This document shows positions 58,912-64,000 of a stretch of 64,000 nt of DNA, one piece after another. The notes beneath the pieces are model-generated. The model saw nothing but the letters and a program-made list of their open reading frames with translations. It made no database searches and was not told the DNA's origin. The stretch spans positions 44,489 to 108,488 of the forward strand of contig NZ_JBFNEH010000006.1 in assembly GCF_040797425.1 (NCBI RefSeq), written 5' to 3'. The DNA is from Symbiobacterium sp040797425. GTDB taxonomy: Bacteria; Bacillota; Sulfobacillia; Symbiobacteriales; Symbiobacteriaceae. Numbering within the stretch: position 1 is the stretch's first letter; the number at the start of each line of letters is the position of its first letter. The position numbers were made by a program, and so were the translations under genes.

Positions 58912-58941
58912 TTGAATCCTTACGCAAGCATGATATATAAT
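58912..58941 (+). promoter_or_regulatory. Promoter of the 58980 gene
   Basis: TTGAAT (58912-58917) and a perfect TATAAT (58936-58941) are 18 bp apart, giving a leader of about 32 bases. The surrounding 40 bases are clearly A/T-rich. The rest of the gap from 58715 shows no gene. Confidence 0.75.
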
Positions 58942-58979
58942 CGATATGTATACTAACTATCACGACCGGGGTCGGTGAC

Positions 58980-59693
58980 ATGATGCTGCACACCTCGAAG
59001 GCATCCGCTGTGGCGCCCCGCCGCTCCGTGCCCCGACCGCGCATCCTGCCCCGGTACCTTCCCGCCGCGGCGCTGCTCTGCGCTGCGCTGCTGCTCCTCT
59101 GGTGGGCGCTCCCCGGACTGGTGGCTCCCGTGGCCGACTTCGAGCAGGGGCCGGGCGGCACCGAGGCGTACGTGACGATCGCCCGGCAGATCCGTGAGCA
59201 GTCGGCGGCCTTCTGGACCGGCGGCGACGTCCACCTGCGCCTGAACGAGCGGGAGGTCAGCGGCATGATCTCCTCGGCCCTGCTCACCGGCGGCTCGCCC
59301 GACGGGCCGCTCTCCCGGGTGCGCAGCCACCTGGGCGACGACGCCATTCAGGTGGAAGCCGTGGTGCGCCCCCCCGCCGATCTGGCGCCCGCCCGGCTGA
59401 CGGGTCCCGTCGGCGTACGGCTCTGGCTGGCGCCGGAAGTGACAGAGACCGGCGTGATCCAGTTCCGCATCCGGCGGGCCTACCTGGGGCGGATTCCCGT
59501 CTCACCGGGGCTGATCCGCCTGGCCGGTCGGTTCGTGCGGGTGAACGTGCAGGGATACAGCGCACAGGAGGCGGCCTTCGCCCTGCCGGTGAGCGACATG
59601 GTCTCGCAGGCTCTCGGCCGGCGCATCGAGATCCGTTCCTTCACGGCCGAGGCCGGCCAGCTCCATCTGACCATCGCCATGCCCGAGTACTGA
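58980..59693 (+). CDS. Membrane-anchored YpmS-like protein
   Basis: The 237-residue protein has a basic N-terminus (PRRSVPRPRILPRY), one transmembrane helix (about 27-50, LPAAALLCAALLLLWWALPGLV) and an outside beta-rich domain. VHLRLNEREVSGMISSALL, VEAVVRPP, GVIQFRIRRAYLGRIPVSPGLI and IEIRSFTAEAGQLHLTIAMP follow the order of Firmicute YpmS/DUF2140 proteins. Their function is not established. The gene has its own consensus-like promoter and a strong terminator, so it is a single-gene unit. Confidence 0.7.
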   Translation: MMLHTSKASAVAPRRSVPRPRILPRYLPAAALLCAALLLLWWALPGLVAPVADFEQGPGGTEAYVTIARQIREQSAAFWTGGDVHLRLNEREVSGMISSALLTGGSPDGPLSRVRSHLGDDAIQVEAVVRPPADLAPARLTGPVGVRLWLAPEVTETGVIQFRIRRAYLGRIPVSPGLIRLAGRFVRVNVQGYSAQEAAFALPVSDMVSQALGRRIEIRSFTAEAGQLHLTIAMPEY

Positions 59694-59731
59694 AAAGCCC
59701 GGGGGCGGGAAATCCCGCAACCCCGGGCTTT
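59694..59731. terminator. Terminator between the YpmS-like gene and uvsE
   Basis: AAAGCCCGGGG pairs with CCCCGGGCTTT, with an inner CGGGA/TCCCG pair. The A and T flanks make it work in both directions between the convergent genes. Confidence 0.85.
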
Positions 59732-59834
59732 GTCGTGCGGCGGGAGCCACCCTCACTGCGGGTGCGACCCGCCTGGCCTCCCGCTCCAACGTGCGGCGCG
59801 CGCAACGTGCGCCGCGCCACCCTGTGGGCGGCGC

Positions 59835-60749
59835 TCACCCCAGCCCCGGCACGGCCTCCCGCAGGGCCAGGAGCGCCTTGTCCTTCATCTTGCATTCCAG
59901 CATCACGTCGGCCTCCAGGTCGGGGACCCGGTCGGCGAAGGCGCGGAAGTCCGCCGGGTCGATGTAGTCGGCGTGATAGCGGGAGCGATGGCCGTCACGG
60001 GGCGAGGAGAAGTGCAGCTTCGGCCGCACGCCCTGCCACGTGGGGAGGATCTTCTCCAGCCACGGCAGCCAGTCGTCCTCCCGCAGCACCCGGTGGTGGT
60101 GCAGGTCGAAGACCATCGGCCGCCCGACCTCCCGGGCGATGGCCAGCACGTCGGCCGTGTCCCACGTCACGTCGTCGTTCTCCAGCCAGAGGCGGTCGGC
60201 GATGCGCTTCTCCAGCCGTCCGAAGTTGGCCACGAAGCGCTTGGCGGCTGCCGGCTTGTCGCCGTAGCCGCCGCCGATGTGGAGCACCAGCCCGGCCTCG
60301 GGGCCCAGCTCCAGGAGTTCCAGGATGCGGGCGTGGTAGCTCAGGTCCTGCATCGCCTTGGCCACCACCGACTCGTCAGGGGCGCTCAGCACCACGAACT
60401 GGCCGGGGTGCAGGGTCAGGCGGATCCCCGTCTCCCGGGCCAGCCGGGCCACGGCTGCGAAGTCGTGGGCCAGGTCCGCCTCCCAATCCCATTCCGCCGC
60501 CACGGGGTGGGTGGCCAGCGGCACCAGGTCGGACGTGATGCGGAAGAGGCGGATCCCCTGCTCCTGATTCCAGCGAATCACCGCCTCCAGGGTCTTCAGG
60601 TTGCTCCGGGCCACCTGGTAGAGCAGGGGCCGCCGCTGCTCCGGCGCCATGGGCTCCAGCCGCCTGGCGGTGATGGAGCGCAGCCGCGGGCCGCCTTTGC
60701 GGCCCTGAAGCGTCAGGTTGATGCCAACGTAGCCCAGCCGGAGGACCAA
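59835..60749 (-). CDS. uvsE: UV DNA damage endonuclease
   Basis: UvsE/UVDE nicks DNA 5' of UV photoproducts, starting an alternative excision-repair route. The 304-residue TIM barrel shows LRLGYVGINLTL, IRLFRITSDLVPLATHPV, TLHPGQFVVLSAPDESVV, LVLHIGGGYGDKPAAAKRF, WLENDDVTWDTADVL, MVFDLHHHRVL and KLHFSSPRDG with the metal-binding His, Asp and Glu residues. The TTG at 60749 follows GGAGGTTTGCCCC. It lies 12 bases after a NarL-type regulator gene, so the two are cotranscribed. Confidence 0.94.
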   Translation of the reverse strand: MVLRLGYVGINLTLQGRKGGPRLRSITARRLEPMAPEQRRPLLYQVARSNLKTLEAVIRWNQEQGIRLFRITSDLVPLATHPVAAEWDWEADLAHDFAAVARLARETGIRLTLHPGQFVVLSAPDESVVAKAMQDLSYHARILELLELGPEAGLVLHIGGGYGDKPAAAKRFVANFGRLEKRIADRLWLENDDVTWDTADVLAIAREVGRPMVFDLHHHRVLREDDWLPWLEKILPTWQGVRPKLHFSSPRDGHRSRYHADYIDPADFRAFADRVPDLEADVMLECKMKDKALLALREAVPGLG

Positions 60750-60761
60750 GGGGCAAACCTC

Positions 60762-61373
60762 CTAGTTCAGTACCCCCCGGCGCATCGCCTCGGCCACCGC
60801 CTGCGTCCGGTTCTGCACCCCCATCTTCTCAAACAGGAGGTTCATGTGCCGGCGCACGGTGCGCTCGCTCAGGTAAAGCCGGGAGCCGATCTCCGCGTAG
60901 GATGCCCCCTCGGCCAGCATCCTGAGCATGGTGATCTCCTCCTCCCGGAGCTCCGCCTCGCCCCGGCCGGCGAGCTTACCCGCCAGAGACGGATGAATCA
61001 CGACGCCGCCCTGTGCGGTGGTGCGCACCGCCGACGCGATCTCGGCGAAGGAGGCCGTCTTGGGGATGTAGCCGCTGGCCCCGAGCGCCAGGGCCGACCG
61101 GACCAGCGCCGCGTCGGCATACGTGGAGAGCACGAGGATGGCGGGCGGGTCACTGCCCTGGAGGATCTGGCGGGCGGCGTCGAGCCCGCTGCCGTCGGGC
61201 AGCTTCAGATCCAGGAGGATGACGTCGGGCTTCAGCCGTGCGGCCTGGGACACCGCCTCGGCCGCCGTGGCCGCCTCGCCCACCACCTTGAACTCCGGGT
61301 CGCTCTCCATCAGCTGCCTGAGGCCCTCGCGCACGACGGTCTGATCTTCCACCAGCATGATCCGCAGTTCCAA
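60762..61373 (-). CDS. NarL/FixJ-family response regulator
   Basis: A 203-residue regulator with a complete receiver (IMLVEDQTVVREGL, phosphoacceptor in DVILLDLKLPDGSG, LVLSTYAD, YIPKTAS) and a LuxR helix-turn-helix (LREEEITMLRMLAEGASYAEIGSRLYLSERTVRRHMNLLFEKMGV). The TTG at 61373 is chosen because AGGAGGTG precedes it at normal distance; the GTG at 61382 is inside that site. Its kinase is encoded divergently at 61625. uvsE follows it in the same transcript. Confidence 0.9.
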   Translation of the reverse strand: MELRIMLVEDQTVVREGLRQLMESDPEFKVVGEAATAAEAVSQAARLKPDVILLDLKLPDGSGLDAARQILQGSDPPAILVLSTYADAALVRSALALGASGYIPKTASFAEIASAVRTTAQGGVVIHPSLAGKLAGRGEAELREEEITMLRMLAEGASYAEIGSRLYLSERTVRRHMNLLFEKMGVQNRTQAVAEAMRRGVLN

Positions 61374-61411
61374 GGTGCTCACCTCCTGCAGCCCGCCGGG
61401 ACTGGCGTGGG

Positions 61412-61556
61412 GATCGCATCGGGAAGGCGTTGGGATGCCATCGGAACGGAATCGCTGTGGGCTCGGATTCGCTGAGCCCGGTCGGGATGGAACCCGGCCG
61501 GGGGAGGGGCCCGCCCCGAAGAGGCCCGCAGCAGGCCCTCAAGATGGCATCGGAAT
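61412..61556. promoter_or_regulatory. Three related sites GATSSCATCGG-GAA in the divergent region
   Basis: GATCGCATCGGGAA (61412-61425), GATGCCATCGGAAC (61434-61447) and GATGGCATCGGAAT (61543-61556) recur between the regulator and kinase genes. GATG-S-CATC is itself a palindrome. The first two are 22 bp apart, about two helical turns. They are candidates for response-regulator binding. A TACAAT near 61573 could be a -10 for the kinase gene. Confidence 0.5.
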
Positions 61557-61624
61557 TACACGTGAACAGCACTACAATAGGGTTAGACTAGCATCATATT
61601 ACCAAATGGGGGGCGACCAGAGCC

Positions 61625-62788
61625 ATGCGGTGGGCCGACGTTCCGGTCGAGAACAAGGCGCAGATTGCCTGGGGGGTTCTGGTGGCGATCTACCTGCTGG
61701 GCACGCAGCGGACCGAACTGATCCGGCCGCCCGTGGTGGCCGTGTTCGCCGTCTCTGCGGCGGCTGCCTTCCTGGAGCTCTGGCTGCGCAGCCGGGGCTG
61801 GCCCCACCTGCTCTGGTACGACTGCGTCGTCTGGTCGGTGCTCCTCACCGCCCTGGTCGTGGTGACCGGAGGGAGGGGCTCCGAGGTGTGGCCGGCCTAC
61901 ATCCTGATGTCGCTCACCGCCCCGGTGGTGCTGCGCCGGGTGGCGCCGTACATCCTGCTGGGGATCAACGTGACCGCCTACGGGCTGATCTACCTCTTCC
62001 TCAACCCCCTCGGCGTGCCGCTGGACTGGGGGCAGGTCTTCCTGCGCATCGGCACCATCTTCCTGGTGGCCTACGTGGTGGACCGGGTCACGGCCCGGGA
62101 GCGGCAGTCCAACGAGCGGGCGGTGGCGCTCGCCCGCAGCCGGGTGATCGAGCTGGTGCAGGCGCGCGACGCCGAGCGCCGGCTGATCGCCAGCGACATC
62201 CACGACTGGCTGGGCACGGGCATCATCGCCCCGCTCCGGCGGCTGGAGATCGCGGCCCGCCAGCCCGACCTGGACCACTGCCGGCAGCACGTGGAGGACG
62301 CGGCCGAGATGCTGCGGAAGGCTCACGCCGAGCTGCGCCGCCTGATGGAGAACCTGCATCCCCACCTGCTGGAGCAGATGGGGCTGGCCGAGGGGCTGCG
62401 GGCATACCTCACCGACTGGGGCGAGGAGCACGGCGTGGCGATTGCCTACCACCTGGAGCCGGGTCCCGAGCCGCCGGCGGACGTGGCGGTGGCGCTCTTC
62501 CGCATCCAGCAGGAGGCCCTGAACAACTGCGCCAAACACGCACACGCCAGCCGCGTGGAGGTGCGGCTGGCGCTGGGCCCCGACCGGGTGCGGTTCACGC
62601 TCACCGACAACGGCGTCGGCTTCACGGGCCGCCCGGGACGGGGGCTGACCGGCATGCAGGAGCGGGCCGCCGCCTTCGGCGGGACGGTGAAGGTGCACTC
62701 CCGGCCCGGGCAGGGAACGACCGTCGAGGCGGAACTGCCCGTGATTAAGGTTGAAGCAGCGGCTCCAGCGTGGCCAACACGTTCCTGA
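61625..62788 (+). CDS. NarX/DesK-type membrane histidine kinase
   Basis: The 387-residue kinase has five or six transmembrane helices (about 15-155) with almost no extracellular domain, like DesK-type membrane-state sensors. A short coiled linker (RERQSNERAVALARSRVIELVQ) precedes the HisKA_3 box, ERRLIASDIHDWLGTGIIAP, with the phospho-His, and the HATPase domain ALFRIQQEALNNCAKHAHAS, TDNGVGF and GLTGMQERAAAFGG. It is divergent from the NarL-type regulator/uvsE operon, its likely partner. Its last 44 bases overlap the 3' end of the convergent GDSL gene. Confidence 0.9.
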   Translation: MRWADVPVENKAQIAWGVLVAIYLLGTQRTELIRPPVVAVFAVSAAAAFLELWLRSRGWPHLLWYDCVVWSVLLTALVVVTGGRGSEVWPAYILMSLTAPVVLRRVAPYILLGINVTAYGLIYLFLNPLGVPLDWGQVFLRIGTIFLVAYVVDRVTARERQSNERAVALARSRVIELVQARDAERRLIASDIHDWLGTGIIAPLRRLEIAARQPDLDHCRQHVEDAAEMLRKAHAELRRLMENLHPHLLEQMGLAEGLRAYLTDWGEEHGVAIAYHLEPGPEPPADVAVALFRIQQEALNNCAKHAHASRVEVRLALGPDRVRFTLTDNGVGFTGRPGRGLTGMQERAAAFGGTVKVHSRPGQGTTVEAELPVIKVEAAAPAWPTRS

Positions 62789-63530
62789 CCACGATGGCAT
62801 AGCCTTCCGGGGTGGGGTGGATGCCGTCCCGCTGGTTCAGGTAGGGCGACCCGGCCACGCCCTCGAGGAAGAAGGGGATGAGCGGCAGGTCGTACGCCGC
62901 GGCCAGGTCGGGGTAGATCTGCGCGAAGGCCTGCTGGTACTCCTCGCCGTAGTTGGGCGGGGCCATCATGCCGGCGAGCACCGCTTGCGCCCCCGCCGCC
63001 TGCACGTGCTCGATGATGCCGGCCAGGTTGGCCCGCACCTCCGCCACGGGCACGGCCTGCATCCCGTCGTTGGCGCCCAGTTCCAGGATGATGATCTGCG
63101 GCTGGTGCTCCAGCACCGTCTCCACCCGCAGGAGGCCGCCCGCGGTCAGTTCCCCGGAGATGCCGGCGTTCACCACCCGGTAGCGGTATCCCGCCTGGTC
63201 CAGCAGCGCCTGCAGTTGGCTCGGGTAGTTACGGTCGGGCTCGACGCCGAGGCCCGCGGTCAGGCTGTCTCCGAACGCGACGATCACCGGCCAATCGGAC
63301 CGGTCGCGCTCCGGGTCCGGCGTAAGGACAGTCGGGGGCTCGGCGGCAAGGTTCCCCGCTGCCGCCCGGCCGAGGGAAGACTCGAGGGCAACCGCCTGTG
63401 CGGCCGCTGCGTCGCTGGCGATGGCCTGGAGCGACGTCAGCCCCGGCTCTGCGTGGGGCCGGCGGGCCAAGGCGAGGACAGCCGGCAGCAGGAAGGCGAC
63501 GATCAGAGGGAGAAGCCAACTGCGGCGCAA
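62745..63530 (-). CDS. SGNH/GDSL esterase or lysophospholipase, TesA-like
   Basis: A signal peptide or anchor (MRRSWLLPLIVAFLLPAVLALARR) is followed by an Ala-rich linker of about 55 residues. The catalytic domain has Ser in VIVAFGDSLTAGLGVEPDRN, Gly in GISGELTAGGLLR, Asn in IILELGANDGMQAVPV and the Asp/His pair in LNQRDGIHPTPEGYAI, as in TesA (thioesterase I). A TTG start at 63530 follows AAAGGAGTAGACGCCG. It is probably outside the membrane and acts on esters or thioesters; the substrate is unknown. Its 3' end overlaps the kinase gene. Confidence 0.88.
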   Translation of the reverse strand: MRRSWLLPLIVAFLLPAVLALARRPHAEPGLTSLQAIASDAAAAQAVALESSLGRAAAGNLAAEPPTVLTPDPERDRSDWPVIVAFGDSLTAGLGVEPDRNYPSQLQALLDQAGYRYRVVNAGISGELTAGGLLRVETVLEHQPQIIILELGANDGMQAVPVAEVRANLAGIIEHVQAAGAQAVLAGMMAPPNYGEEYQQAFAQIYPDLAAAYDLPLIPFFLEGVAGSPYLNQRDGIHPTPEGYAIVVRNVLATLEPLLQP

Positions 63531-63627
63531 CGGCGTCTACTCCTTTCTTCGCTCCTTTAATTCGCCAGCGGGCGAACTGGCACCCTGCAGGGCGCAGTGC
63601 AGTAAAATCTGGAAGGCGGTGCGTGCG

Positions 63628-63930
63628 GTGTTCACGTTCACACCCCAGGCAGCCCAGAAGCTGAACGCCATCATGCAGGAACGGGGCGGCCACCTGGCCG
63701 TGAAGATCGAGATCGACTCCAGCGGCTCCGGCGAGGTCTGGCGCATGACGCTGGTCAGGCGCTCCGCGGCGACGGCGGTGGTGAGCGGAGTGCCAGTGCA
63801 GGTTGACGCCGGGACGGCGCAGCTCCTGGACGGGCTGATCATCGACTGGGTGATGACCCCCGACGGCCCGGGACTCGGCGTGTACGACCAGAACTTGCTG
63901 GACGAGGTGAAGCCGCGGCGCCGGTCGTGA
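63628..63930 (+). CDS. HesB/IscA-like protein lacking the cluster cysteines
   Basis: A 100-residue protein that follows the A-type carrier pattern: VFTFTPQAAQKLNAIMQERG at the N-terminus, VPVQVDAGTAQLLDGLIIDWV in the middle and GPGLGVYDQNL at the end, as in HesB-like proteins. The C-terminal Cys-Gly-Cys and the central Cys of IscA are absent, and the protein has no Cys at all. It therefore cannot carry an Fe-S cluster in the usual way. The GTG at 63628 has GGAAGG ten bases upstream. Function unknown. Confidence 0.65.
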   Translation: MFTFTPQAAQKLNAIMQERGGHLAVKIEIDSSGSGEVWRMTLVRRSAATAVVSGVPVQVDAGTAQLLDGLIIDWVMTPDGPGLGVYDQNLLDEVKPRRRS

Positions 63931-64000
63931 CGGCGGGCCCCGTACGGCGGCTCTACACTGAGAAGTGTGGGTACCAAGAGGAAATGGCGGTTCGCCAGCC
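63931..64000. other. Window edge, possible start of another gene
   Basis: After the HesB-like gene, a TACACT (63953-63958) resembles a -10 and an ATG at 63984 follows AAGAGGAA. Only about 17 bases of any coding sequence are present, so no gene can be called. Confidence 0.25.

Overview
The window is high-GC DNA from a Gram-positive, spore-forming, menaquinone-using bacterium. It combines a CotF-like spore-coat protein, MurT/GatD lipid II amidation, SelB, class III hybrid cluster protein, MenA and many lipoproteins with strong GGAGG ribosome-binding sites and GTG/TTG starts. This mix fits Symbiobacterium (high-GC Firmicutes) best; the assignment is inferred from gene content and composition, not from a database match. 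No rRNA, tRNA, CRISPR array, insertion sequence or prophage was recognised.

Layout. 0-5.4 kb (minus strand): a truncated secreted protein, a VanY-like carboxypeptidase lipoprotein, a degenerate response-regulator/GGDEF protein, selB and trxB. 5.4-6.5 kb: a non-coding stretch with G-rich palindromes and a 105-bp tandem repeat. 6.5-11.6 kb: menA, a lipoprotein, a GC-rich minisatellite, a modular cell-wall hydrolase and a CPBP protease. 11.7-14.5 kb: murT-gatD followed by a translationally coupled Cys-rich protein, behind a leader with two competing hairpins. 14.6-18 kb: a lipoprotein with a long tetrapeptide-repeat tail, a Bcr/CflA-type MFS transporter split into two abutting half-genes, and a nitroreductase. 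18-20.5 kb: a polar amino-acid ABC importer. 20.6-30.9 kb: small membrane and signalling proteins, a GrdB-like protein without selenocysteine, cca, a HAD phosphatase, thiN, an ECF sigma factor, a DUF72 protein, a spore-coat pair, Mn superoxide dismutase, udk and a NifU-type protein. 31.2-36.8 kb: a complete oppABCDF operon. 36.9-41.5 kb: a membrane protein plus a two-component system whose kinase carries a periplasmic CxxCH domain, then pyrimidine-nucleoside phosphorylase. 41.8-53.7 kb: typA, a subtilase, a decayed hydrolase, a lipoprotein, a double GNAT protein, dinB-murD, an aminotransferase and a four-SH3 amidase. 54-56.7 kb: hcp with a CRP/FNR-type operator, two paralogous 70-residue proteins and ogt. 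56.7-64 kb: an acyl-CoA synthetase, a YpmS-like protein, uvsE with a NarL-type regulator opposite its kinase, a GDSL esterase and a cysteine-less HesB-like protein.

Themes are envelope maintenance (VanY, MurT/GatD, MurD, two amidases, many lipoproteins), peptide and amino-acid uptake feeding nucleotide and cofactor salvage (Opp, amino-acid ABC, Pdp, Udk, ThiN), and redox/nitrosative/UV stress (TrxB, SOD, Hcp, heme-type kinase, Ogt, UvsE, DinB). No large, obviously new multi-gene system is visible. The best leads are regulatory (murT leader switch, hcp operator, trxB palindromes, repeated sites between the two-component genes) and architectural (split transporter, phosphomimetic receiver, period-4 lipoprotein tail, paralogous 70-residue proteins).
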